From positions 1 to 47,337 of the forward strand of contig NZ_JANAVZ010000015.1 in assembly GCF_025195095.1 (NCBI RefSeq): DNA of 47,337 nt, read 5' to 3'. The position numbers were made by a program, and so were the translations under genes. Numbering within the stretch: the stretch's first letter is position 1; every line of letters begins with the position of its first letter. The stretch is from Paracoccus maritimus (GTDB lineage: Bacteria; Pseudomonadota; Alphaproteobacteria; Rhodobacterales; Rhodobacteraceae). Shown one piece after another: positions 1-7,609 of this stretch. The notes under the pieces are model-generated. The model was given only the letters and a program-made list of their open reading frames with translations, made no database searches and was not told where the DNA came from.

Positions 1-7
1 GACAAAT

Positions 8-14
8 CCTCCCT
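8..14 (-). promoter_or_regulatory. Ribosome binding site of a gene beginning just left of the window
   Basis: On the minus strand this reads AGGGAGG, a near-perfect Shine-Dalgarno core. It lies 15 bases past the stop codon of the GMC dehydrogenase gene, with seven bases left before the window edge. A co-transcribed gene therefore probably starts right at or outside the left end. What it encodes cannot be seen. Confidence 0.5.
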
Positions 15-29
15 TTCTTCGATTGGTTG

Positions 30-1619
30 TCAGGCACCGCGCCTGCGATCCTCGCGCAGCAGGTCGGCGGCCTTCTCGCCGATCATGATCGCGGGGGCGT
101 TGGTGTTGCCCGAGACGATCTCGGGCATGATCGAGCAATCGGCGACCCGCAGGCCACGGATGCCCTTGACGCGCAGCCTTTCATCCAGAACCGGGCCCAT
201 CGCGACCGTGCCCGTTGGGTGAAAAATCGTGCCGGCGGAATTGCGCACCCATTCCAGCAAGGCGGCATCGTCCTGCGCATCGGGACCCGGACGCATTTCG
301 GCGGTGATCTTGCCGGAGAGCGGCCGTTCCCTGGCGATACTCCGGGCGATCTTCACGCCATCGACCATGGTCTGACAGTCGGTCTCGGTCGCGAGATAGT
401 TCGGATGGATCGCTGGATAGACCGACGGATCCGCCGATTTCAGGCGGATGCTGCCCCGGCTTTCGGGCCGCAACTGGCAGACAGACATGGTGAAGGCCGA
501 GAACGGATGGACGCCCTGGGTCGGGCTGTCGGCGGACCAGGGCTGGACATGGAACTGGATATCCGGCGTCGCGACACGGTCATTCGTGCGCATGAACCCG
601 GTGGCCAGACTGGCGGCCATGCTCATCGGGCCCGCGCGGAACAGCGCATATTTCAGGGCGATCCGGGCTTGCTGCCACAGCTTGCGCACTTCGTCGTTCA
701 GGGTCGGTTCATTGCAGGTATAAACCAGCCGGGCCTGAAGATGGTCTTGCAGACCCTGCCCCACACCGGCCAGATCGGCGACGACCGGGATGCCATGTTC
801 GGCCAGATGCCCGGCCTCGCCGACACCTGAAAGCATCAGGATCTGCGGGCTGCCGATGGCACCGGCAGACAGGATGACCTCGCCCTTCACATCGATCCGC
901 TGCACGGCGCCCGAGCGGTCGGAATATTCGACCCCGACGGCGCGCCCCCCTTCGATGATGACGCGGCGGGTCTGGGCGCGGGTGATGATGCGCAGATTCG
1001 GGCGCTTGCGGACCGGGTGGATATAGGCCACGGCTGCGGAACAGCGCCGACCCTTGCGGGTGGTCAGCTGAAAATATCCCACACCCTCCTGCGTGGCGCC
1101 GTTGTAATCGGGATTGAACGGATAGCCTGCGGCCTGTGCCGCCGCCACCCACGCATCGCAGATCGGCCGTGAAAGGCGCATGTCCGACACGTTCAGAGGT
1201 CCGCCGGCGCCATGAAACTCGTCAGCCCCGCGTTCCTGATTCTCGGCCCGCTTGAACAGCGGCAGGACATCGTCCCATGACCAGCCGGAAAAACCCATCT
1301 GCGCCCAACGGTCATAGTCCTGGGGCTGCCCCCGGACATAAAGCAGTCCGTTCAGCGACGACGACCCGCCCATGACCTTGCCACGGGGCCAGTCAAGCTG
1401 GCGCCCGTTCAGACCCGGATCGGGCTGGGTCCGATAACACCAGTCCACTGAAGGGTTGTTCATGGTCTTGAAATATCCGACCGGGATATGGATCCACGGA
1501 TTCCAGTCCCACGATCCGGCTTCAAGCAGCGTGACCGTCACGCCGGGATCCTCAGACAGGCGATTTGCAAGCGCGCAACCGGCCGAACCCGCTCCGACCA
1601 CAAGATAATCGGTTTCCAA
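30..1619 (-). CDS. GMC-family FAD-dependent dehydrogenase, probable isethionate dehydrogenase (IseJ type)
   Basis: A choline-dehydrogenase-like flavoprotein of about 529 residues, the usual GMC length. Visible are the N-terminal dinucleotide-binding motif VVGAGSAGCALANRL, the first GMC signature near GGSSSLNGLLYVRG, the second near GAIGSPQILMLSGVG, and the C-terminal FHPTGT and SGNTNAPAIMIGE blocks that carry the active-site His and Asn. I place the start at a TTG at 1619 because GGGAGG lies six bases upstream and the fold begins at once (ETDYLVVGAGSAG). An ATG at 1688 adds 23 unconvincing residues. GMC enzymes oxidise alcohols to aldehydes. A GMC enzyme divergent from a TRAP transporter with an IclR regulator is the layout reported for isethionate clusters, where IseJ makes sulfoacetaldehyde. 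Substrate is inferred; choline or another alcohol remains possible. Proposed name iseJ. Confidence 0.85.
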   Translation of the reverse strand: METDYLVVGAGSAGCALANRLSEDPGVTVTLLEAGSWDWNPWIHIPVGYFKTMNNPSVDWCYRTQPDPGLNGRQLDWPRGKVMGGSSSLNGLLYVRGQPQDYDRWAQMGFSGWSWDDVLPLFKRAENQERGADEFHGAGGPLNVSDMRLSRPICDAWVAAAQAAGYPFNPDYNGATQEGVGYFQLTTRKGRRCSAAVAYIHPVRKRPNLRIITRAQTRRVIIEGGRAVGVEYSDRSGAVQRIDVKGEVILSAGAIGSPQILMLSGVGEAGHLAEHGIPVVADLAGVGQGLQDHLQARLVYTCNEPTLNDEVRKLWQQARIALKYALFRAGPMSMAASLATGFMRTNDRVATPDIQFHVQPWSADSPTQGVHPFSAFTMSVCQLRPESRGSIRLKSADPSVYPAIHPNYLATETDCQTMVDGVKIARSIARERPLSGKITAEMRPGPDAQDDAALLEWVRNSAGTIFHPTGTVAMGPVLDERLRVKGIRGLRVADCSIMPEIVSGNTNAPAIMIGEKAADLLREDRRRGA

Positions 1620-1742
1620 CTTATCCCTCCCACAAGACTGCGAATGACAGAAGACCGCAGATTCCTCTTGCAATGCGAACGTAAACAATTAGAAATGATA
1701 CTACAAGTCTCAAAAATCGCATCTTTAGGGAGGAGGAGTGTG

Positions 1743-2981
1743 ATGAAGGGAAGTATGGACACCATCCGCGGGCTTTCGCGCCGGGACGTTCTGCGCGTCG
1801 CGGGCCGGTTCGGACTGACATCCACGGCCATGGCGATAAGTGGTGCGGCAGGCCTTATGACGACCGCGGAACTGGCCAGCGCCGCCGAAAGCACCTATGA
1901 AAAGCGCTTCTCGAAGGAGCCGAAATACACGTTCAAGATGGGCGCGTCGGGCTTCAATGCCCGCAACCTGCTGATCGAACGCACGGGGTTCCTGGAATTC
2001 GCCCGGGATCTGGAAGAACGTACCGACGGCGAGATCCGGATCGAATTCATCGGCGACAACCAGATCTGCGGCCAGCTTGATTGCGTCGAGAAGACCCAGC
2101 TTGGCGTCGTCGAATTCTTCGCGGCCTCGACCCAGAACTCAGCCGGGGTGGCGCCGTATTACAACGTGCTGGACTTTGCCTACATGTTCCCGACCCGGGC
2201 GTCGCAGTATCATTTCCTTTACAGCCCTGAAAGCCAGCGGATCCTGCGCGATCCACTGGAAAAGCGGCATGGGATCAAGTTCCTGTTCTCGCATTGCGAA
2301 CTGCGGGGAATCCAGTTGGGTCTGAAATGGAAGGACCGCGATCTGGTCACCAGCATCGACCAGCTGGCAGGCACGAAGAACCGCGTCACCGGCACTCAAC
2401 TGGGCCGGATCGCGATGCAGCTGATGAACCTGAATCCGGTGCCGGTGGCATGGGAAGAGACGATCGACGGGTTGAAACAGGGGCTGATCGACGGGGCCGA
2501 GACTTGGGCCTCGGCCGTGGCCTATGCCAACATGACTCCGGTGGTCAGCCAGTCCGTCGATCTTCGCTTTTTCTGCGGCACCGAACATTGCGCGATGTCG
2601 TCCAAGGTCTTCGACGCGCTGGAACCGCATCTGCAGGATGCGGTGATGGAATCCGCCTATCTGGCGCAGGTGCATGCGCAAGCCGCGAACGAGGCCGCGC
2701 TGATCAAGACGGTCGGCTTCTCGGACCCTCAGATGCCCGGGACATTGTTCGCCGAACACGGCGTTCGCTGCGCTTTCCTGTCCGACGAAGAACGTCGCAA
2801 GGCCGAAGAGATGTGCTCGCCCGAGTTCAACCCCGATCCGTGGAGCCAGTGGCGCGAGCGACTGATGCAGTGGTCGGGCGGCATCGACACCTATGACGAG
2901 ATCTATCGCATCGCGCGCGAGATCCCGGCGGACATGAAGCCCGAAAACGTCGAGCCGCGCCGCTGGTGGCGGTCGGCCTGA
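1743..2981 (+). CDS. TRAP transporter substrate-binding protein (DctP family), Tat-exported, possible isethionate binding
   Basis: Periplasmic solute receptor of a tripartite ATP-independent transporter, about 412 residues. The start at 1743 follows a strong GGGAGGAGGAG ribosome site; the reading frame stays open further upstream but lacks a signal there. The N terminus has a twin-arginine motif (SRRDVLRVAGRF) followed by a hydrophobic alanine/glycine stretch, so export is probably by Tat. The mature domain shows typical DctP features, including a region ending in WEETIDGLKQGLIDGAE. It is divergent from the GMC dehydrogenase across about 120 bp that should hold both promoters, and is followed by the small and large permeases. 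By context it would bind isethionate (IseK role); the family cannot be assigned a substrate from sequence alone. Confidence 0.88.
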   Translation: MKGSMDTIRGLSRRDVLRVAGRFGLTSTAMAISGAAGLMTTAELASAAESTYEKRFSKEPKYTFKMGASGFNARNLLIERTGFLEFARDLEERTDGEIRIEFIGDNQICGQLDCVEKTQLGVVEFFAASTQNSAGVAPYYNVLDFAYMFPTRASQYHFLYSPESQRILRDPLEKRHGIKFLFSHCELRGIQLGLKWKDRDLVTSIDQLAGTKNRVTGTQLGRIAMQLMNLNPVPVAWEETIDGLKQGLIDGAETWASAVAYANMTPVVSQSVDLRFFCGTEHCAMSSKVFDALEPHLQDAVMESAYLAQVHAQAANEAALIKTVGFSDPQMPGTLFAEHGVRCAFLSDEERRKAEEMCSPEFNPDPWSQWRERLMQWSGGIDTYDEIYRIAREIPADMKPENVEPRRWWRSA

Positions 2982-2991
2982 TTGCAACACG

Positions 2992-3015
2992 GCGACGTCC
3001 GTTCAAGGGCGTCGC
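2992..3015 (+). terminator. Intercistronic hairpin between TRAP binding protein and permease genes
   Basis: GCGACGTCC and GGGCGTCGC pair over nine positions (one G-U) around a six-base loop, ten bases past the binding-protein stop codon. There is no T-run, so it is more likely an RNA-stabilising or attenuating hairpin than a full terminator. It would favour excess binding protein over permease. Confidence 0.5.
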
Positions 3016-3036
3016 AATCGGGGGGGAATTCTTATC

Positions 3037-3705
3037 ATGGCAAGCATATTTGCCGATCTGGGCACGATCCTTTCCGCGCTGGCGACGCGGGATTCCTGGG
3101 AAATCAACACCGCACTTGGCCAACCCGCGGCGTGGCTGTTCGGGTTGATGGTGATGTCTGTCGGTGCGGCGCTTATCCTGGCGCTGTTCCGGGCTGTTCC
3201 GGTTCTGGATCGGCACCTTGAACGCGTGTTGATGGTCGCTGTCTACCTGGCCATTGCCGCGATCATCTTCGTCGAGGTGATCCGCCGTTTCGTCTTCAGC
3301 CTGCAAGAACCCTGGTCCACGACCCTGCCGCCCTATCTGTTCCTGCTGCTGACCTGGTTCGGCTGCGCGTTCAACGTGAAGCTGCGCGCGCATCTGGCCT
3401 TCAGCGAGTTCCGCAGCCGCATGGGGCGCGGCGGGCAGTTGGGCTGCCTGGTGGTCGACAACCTGCTTTGGCTGGGCATGGCCTGGATCGCGGTCACGAC
3501 GACGTTGCGGCTGGCCGCAAACTCGGCCTCGAATTTCCAGATCCTGCTGGGAACCGATCACGTCATGGTCTGGTGGTTCGTGATCCTTGTGCCCGTCTCG
3601 TTCACCATCCTCGCCGCTCGTGCGGTCGAAAACCTGTTCGAGGATCTGCGCCGCTTTCGCACGGGTGCGCCGCTGATCGAACTGACCACCCTGGGCGACA
3701 GCTGA
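3037..3705 (+). CDS. TRAP transporter small permease (DctQ family)
   Basis: Small membrane subunit, 222 residues, slightly long for DctQ because of an extra N-terminal segment before the four-helix core. Hydrophobic segments are visible around WLFGLMVMSVGAALILAL, VYLAIAAIIFVEVIRRFVF, YLFLLLTWFGCAFNVKL and WWFVILVPVSFTILAA. The middle segment EVIRRFVF followed by a conserved tryptophan is typical of DctQ. A G-rich ribosome site precedes the ATG. It lies 55 bases after the binding-protein gene and 9 bases before the large permease gene, so the three form one transporter operon. In the proposed isethionate reading it is IseL. Confidence 0.88.
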   Translation: MASIFADLGTILSALATRDSWEINTALGQPAAWLFGLMVMSVGAALILALFRAVPVLDRHLERVLMVAVYLAIAAIIFVEVIRRFVFSLQEPWSTTLPPYLFLLLTWFGCAFNVKLRAHLAFSEFRSRMGRGGQLGCLVVDNLLWLGMAWIAVTTTLRLAANSASNFQILLGTDHVMVWWFVILVPVSFTILAARAVENLFEDLRRFRTGAPLIELTTLGDS

Positions 3706-3714
3706 GAGGCCAAA

Positions 3715-5073
3715 ATGACCGATTCCACGTGGATCACACTAATTTCGCTGGCCGTGACAGGTCTGTTCATGCTGGGCGTGCCGGTCTTTCTGGTCATCGC
3801 CTACTGGGTCATCGGCTGCTCGATCGTCCTGGGGATGACCTTCGACAATATCGGCGCGGCGCTGACCTATGCGTTTTCCAACGGCTTCGCGCTGCTGGCC
3901 ATGCCGTTGTTCATCCTGACCGGCGACCTGATCAACAAGGCCGGCATCGCGCGACGCCTGTCGGATTTCGCCTACGCGGTCCTGGGCTGGCTGCGCGGCG
4001 GGCTTGCGATGGCCGCCATCGGGGCGTGTGGGCTGTTCGCCGCCATTTCGGGTTCGAACTCCGCGACGACCGCCACGATCGGGTCGATGATGCATCCCGA
4101 GATGGTGAAGGGGGGCTATGATACGCGCTTTGCGGCCGCGACAGCTGCGGCTGGCGGGACCGTCGGCATCATCATCCCGCCATCGATCATCTTCATCGTC
4201 TATGGCTTCCTGATGAACCTGCCGATTTCGGATCTTTTCGTCGCAGGGATCATCCCCGGCATCATGATGGTCGTCGCGATGCAGGTGGTCTGCTGGATTG
4301 TATCGCGATACAACCGCTGGGGCCATATCATCCGCTTCGATATCGGCCGAGTGCTGCGGACCGCCTTCGGTGCGTGGCTTGGGTTCTTTGCCATCGGCCT
4401 GGTCCTGTGGGGCATCTACACCGGCAAGTTTTCCCCGACCGAGGCTGCGGCGGTCACCGTCGGCTTCTGCGTCATCGTCGGCATTCTCAGCCGCTGGCTG
4501 TATCCGCTGGTCGCCTCGGGCATGGACGAAGACGGCCGGCCCCGGACCTACACCGCCAGCATTCTGGTTGAAGGGTTTCAGATAAGGGATCTGCCCTCGA
4601 TCACCATGCGATCCGCCCAGATCACCGGAATTCTTGCGCCCCTGATCGGGATTTCCGTGGTCATGCAGCAGATCCTGTCGCTGCTTGGTGCCCAGGATGC
4701 GATCGGAACCTGGGTCGCCGGACTGGGCGGTTACTGGATCGTGCTGGCGGCGTCGATGGCGATCATCTTCATCGGCGGAATGGTTCTGGAAAGCCTTCCG
4801 GTCACCATCATCCTGGCACCGATCCTGGCTCCGCTGGCGGCGGCGAACGGGATGGACCCGGTGCATTTTGCCGTGATCTTCCTGGTCGGCGCATCGATCG
4901 GCTTCGTCACGCCGCCCTACGGGCTGAACCTCTATGTCGCCTCCAGCGTCACGGGGGTTCCCTACATGCGGTTGCTGCGCTATGCGCTTTACTATCTTGC
5001 GGCTCTGCTGACCGTCTGGATTCTTGTCGCCGTGACACCATCGCTGACGACAATCCTGCTTCCCTCACGCTGA
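3715..5073 (+). CDS. TRAP transporter large permease (DctM family)
   Basis: Ion-coupled transport subunit, 452 residues, the normal DctM length, with a dozen or so hydrophobic segments spread over the whole protein. Family hallmarks include AMPLFILTGDLINKAGIARRL near residue 60, the AISGSNSATTATIG segment, GGTVGIIIPPSIIFIVYG, and GFVTPPYGLNLYVASSV near the C terminus. Na+-driven symport of an organic acid is the known family mechanism. It is directly downstream of the small permease (GAGAGG ribosome site) and followed within 40 bases by the IclR regulator on the same strand, suggesting one transcription unit. Proposed IseM if the module handles isethionate. Confidence 0.92.
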   Translation: MTDSTWITLISLAVTGLFMLGVPVFLVIAYWVIGCSIVLGMTFDNIGAALTYAFSNGFALLAMPLFILTGDLINKAGIARRLSDFAYAVLGWLRGGLAMAAIGACGLFAAISGSNSATTATIGSMMHPEMVKGGYDTRFAAATAAAGGTVGIIIPPSIIFIVYGFLMNLPISDLFVAGIIPGIMMVVAMQVVCWIVSRYNRWGHIIRFDIGRVLRTAFGAWLGFFAIGLVLWGIYTGKFSPTEAAAVTVGFCVIVGILSRWLYPLVASGMDEDGRPRTYTASILVEGFQIRDLPSITMRSAQITGILAPLIGISVVMQQILSLLGAQDAIGTWVAGLGGYWIVLAASMAIIFIGGMVLESLPVTIILAPILAPLAAANGMDPVHFAVIFLVGASIGFVTPPYGLNLYVASSVTGVPYMRLLRYALYYLAALLTVWILVAVTPSLTTILLPSR

Positions 5074-5111
5074 GGCGACATGCGGTGGCGCTGATTGTGT
5101 GGACAGGGGAT

Positions 5112-5894
5112 ATGGACAGTATCGGCCGCGAAGATGACGCAAGCACCGACAAGGCGCCGCAGAACAACCTGCGACCGCTTTATATCCTGAAGACCGTGGC
5201 CGAGGCGGCGGCGCCGCTGTCCGCGCTTGAGATCGGTCAGGCGCTGGACCTTCCCAAGCCCACCATCCACCGCCTGCTTCAGACGCTCGAGGACGATGGA
5301 TGGCTGATGCGGGATCTTGGCGGTCGCGGTTTCGTCGCCGGTCACCTGCTGAGACGGCTGGCGGCGAATACCTTCAGCGGTCCGGGCCTGCGCCGCGAAC
5401 GCATGGCGATCCTTCAGCGTCTGGCAAGCGAGGTTGGCGAAACCTGCAATATCTCGATGCCCGAAGGAGATGCGATGGTCTATGTCGATCGCGTCGAGAC
5501 CCACTGGCCGCTGCGCATCCGACTGCCGATCGGAAGCCGGGTGCCGCTGCACTGCACAGCATCCGGCAAGACCTACATGGCCACATTGCCGCAATCGCAA
5601 TTGTCGCGCCTGCTGCGCCGTGTGACGCTGACCGCACAGACCCCGCACACGATCACCGAACGAGACGCGCTGGTCGCCGAGCTGAAGACGACAAGGGAAC
5701 GTGGCCACGCCGAAGACGCCCAGGAAATGATCGAGGGCATGATCGCCCTGGCGGTGCCGATCAGCGACAATCTTGGCAGGGTCTTCGGAACGCTTTCCTT
5801 TCATGCGCCGGTCCAGCGCCTGACGCTGGATGACGCAAGACTGCACCTGCCGCTGTTGACGAGGACGGCCGCAGAATTGGCAGAGACGGTCTGA
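5112..5894 (+). CDS. IclR-family transcriptional regulator
   Basis: About 260 residues. An N-terminal winged helix-turn-helix (around LSALEIGQALDLPKPTIHRL) is followed by the IclR effector-binding domain, seen in GETCNISMPEGDAMVYVDRV, RVPLHCTASGKTYMA and the C-terminal ALAVPISDNLGRVFGTLSF. The start at 5112 has an AGGGG ribosome site; an in-frame GTG at 5085 would add nine residues. It ends the TRAP operon and most likely controls the divergent dehydrogenase/transporter promoters in response to the substrate. IclR regulators (IseR) are associated with isethionate gene clusters, which supports but does not prove the substrate assignment. Confidence 0.9.
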   Translation: MDSIGREDDASTDKAPQNNLRPLYILKTVAEAAAPLSALEIGQALDLPKPTIHRLLQTLEDDGWLMRDLGGRGFVAGHLLRRLAANTFSGPGLRRERMAILQRLASEVGETCNISMPEGDAMVYVDRVETHWPLRIRLPIGSRVPLHCTASGKTYMATLPQSQLSRLLRRVTLTAQTPHTITERDALVAELKTTRERGHAEDAQEMIEGMIALAVPISDNLGRVFGTLSFHAPVQRLTLDDARLHLPLLTRTAAELAETV

Positions 5895-5904
5895 TCAGCA
5901 CGGG

Positions 5905-5954
5905 CCTTCCGGCAGCTGTCACTCAGGCAAAGGGCGATATGCCCCTGCGGAAGG
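5905..5954. terminator. Hairpin region between convergent genes, possible bidirectional terminator
   Basis: CCTTCCG at 5905 and CGGAAGG at 5948 form a long-range inverted repeat enclosing a second small hairpin (GGGC/GCCC around GATAT). It lies in the 89-base gap between the converging stop codons of the IclR gene and soeC. TCCTTTGCGATT follows on the plus side, only weakly T-rich. Confidence 0.4.
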
Positions 5955-5983
5955 TCCTTTGCGATTGGCGCTGATGGCCGAAA

Positions 5984-6859
5984 CTAGGCTGCGGCCGCTT
6001 CACGCCCGTAATACAGCTGCACCACGTGTCGCGCCTCGGCGAAGAACAGCCAGCGCGACACGAACACACCCAACAGATGCAGCGCAAAGGCCAAACCGAA
6101 GGCGATCGGGTGCGCGCCGATCAGCAGCGTGATCGCAGGCAGGACCGAGATCAGGCAGATGCAGATCACCCGCAGCTTGGCAGCATGGCGCCGGGCGACC
6201 TGAAAGCCGAATTCCTGCAGCAGATAGTTCGTTCCGCTATGCGGGGATTCGAACATGCGGATCTGTCCATGCAGACCGGTTGCCGAGTTCATGTCGTGGC
6301 CCCTTTGCGCGAAGCGGCCGTCACCGGACATCCAGCAGAAAACCTGCAACGGCCCCAGAGCGATCAACAGGATCAGGGCAAGGCTCCAGGTTGCTGACAG
6401 GATCGCACCGGCGGTCAGCGCGCAGGCGATGAAATAGGTCGGAGTCAGCGGCGAATTCCAGCGCGGAACTGTCTTCATCTGGGCATAGATCATCGAGGTC
6501 ACGAAGACCGTCGCGACGGAAAGGGCTGCTCCGATTACGCCCAGGATCGGCGGGATCGACCCGAAGAAGATCGCCGAGATGGCGAAAACCGCCATGATCA
6601 GCAGTGTCGCGACCGAAGCCCAGCCTTCGCGCGACAGCCAGCTGGTGCGCCACTGCGTGAAGGCCAGCAATCCGCGCTGCGGATTGCCCAAGTGGAAGAC
6701 CGATGAGACAAGCCCCCCCACCGCCATCGCGAAGGCCAGCGCGAATTGCCAGAAGGCCGGCCAGCCGGTGGAGGCCGCCCCCAGCCCCAGAAAGGCCAGA
6801 TAGCCAAACCCCGCGCCCGACAGCACGGTAAAGAGAATGACGGAAGGTGCAGGATGCAT
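5984..6859 (-). CDS. soeC: Membrane anchor of the sulfite dehydrogenase complex (SoeC, DmsC type)
   Basis: Integral membrane quinone-reducing subunit, 291 residues with about eight hydrophobic segments (for example the N-terminal SVILFTVLSGAGFGYLAFLG and the C-terminal FGLAFALHLLGVFVSRWLFF), as expected for DmsC-type anchors. Its start abuts the soeB stop codon with no spacer, so the two are translationally coupled. The motif SSVFHLGNPQRGLLAFTQWR is characteristic of this anchor family. With soeA and soeB upstream it completes a three-subunit molybdoenzyme that passes electrons from sulfite in the cytoplasm to the quinone pool. A DMSO reductase anchor would look similar, but the catalytic subunit here lacks a Tat signal, which argues for SoeABC. 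Confidence 0.85.
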   Translation of the reverse strand: MHPAPSVILFTVLSGAGFGYLAFLGLGAASTGWPAFWQFALAFAMAVGGLVSSVFHLGNPQRGLLAFTQWRTSWLSREGWASVATLLIMAVFAISAIFFGSIPPILGVIGAALSVATVFVTSMIYAQMKTVPRWNSPLTPTYFIACALTAGAILSATWSLALILLIALGPLQVFCWMSGDGRFAQRGHDMNSATGLHGQIRMFESPHSGTNYLLQEFGFQVARRHAAKLRVICICLISVLPAITLLIGAHPIAFGLAFALHLLGVFVSRWLFFAEARHVVQLYYGREAAAA

Positions 6860-7609
6860 TCAGATCTTCTCCAGCGTGCGGTCGAGCCAGGCAAGAAAGC
6901 CGGTCGCATCGCGCCGTTCTGTCGGCAAGACGGGCGCCGTGGCGACGCCGCCCGTCAACCGATCCTTCGGACGCGGTGGCAGGTATTTGTTCACCGGCTT
7001 GGTGCCCTGTTCCGGCATCAGGTCAAAGCCGCCGCGTTCCGCGACCAGCTGGCTGACGGCACTGTCCGGATCGCCCAGATCGCCGAAATGCCGCGCGCCT
7101 GCCGGGCAGGTGCGCACGCAAGCCGGAACGCGATCCACCTCTTCCAGATTTTCGTTGTAGATGCGGTCCACGCAGAGGGTGCATTTCTTCATCACGCCCT
7201 CGGCCTGGTCCATCTCGCGCGCGCCGTAGGGGCAGGCCCAGGCGCAGAGGCCGCAGCCGATGCAGGCATCCTCGTTCACCAGCACGATCCCATCCTCGGC
7301 GCGCTTGTAGCTGGCGCCGGTGGGACAGACGGTCACGCAAGGTGCATCCTCGCAATGCAGGCAAGATTTCGGGAAATGCACTGTCTGGGCACAGCCGCCC
7401 CCTTCGGGCTGGATCTCGTAGCTGTGGACACGATTGAGGAAGGTGCCCACGGGGTCCGCGCCATATGCGTCCATATCCGACAGGGGCGCGCCGTAGTTCT
7501 CGGTATTCCAGCCCTTGCAGCTGATGACACAGGCATGGCAGCCGACGCAGGTATCGAGGTCGATCACCAAGCCCAGCTTGCGCTCAATCCGTTCCGGAAG
7601 TGCGGTCAT
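6860..7609 (-). CDS. soeB: Iron-sulfur subunit of the sulfite dehydrogenase complex (SoeB)
   Basis: Ferredoxin-like electron transfer subunit, 249 residues. Four cysteine clusters are visible: CVGCHACVISC near residue 21, CLHCEDAPCVTVCP, CIGCGLCAWACP, and the pair CTLC with CVRTCP, enough for four [4Fe-4S] clusters as in DmsB/NrfC-type proteins. The start at 7609 overlaps the soeA stop codon in an ATGA arrangement; the frame stays open 41 codons further upstream, but that stretch lies inside soeA and is not credible. It would shuttle electrons from the SoeA molybdenum site to the SoeC membrane anchor. Confidence 0.9.
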   Translation of the reverse strand: MTALPERIERKLGLVIDLDTCVGCHACVISCKGWNTENYGAPLSDMDAYGADPVGTFLNRVHSYEIQPEGGGCAQTVHFPKSCLHCEDAPCVTVCPTGASYKRAEDGIVLVNEDACIGCGLCAWACPYGAREMDQAEGVMKKCTLCVDRIYNENLEEVDRVPACVRTCPAGARHFGDLGDPDSAVSQLVAERGGFDLMPEQGTKPVNKYLPPRPKDRLTGGVATAPVLPTERRDATGFLAWLDRTLEKI

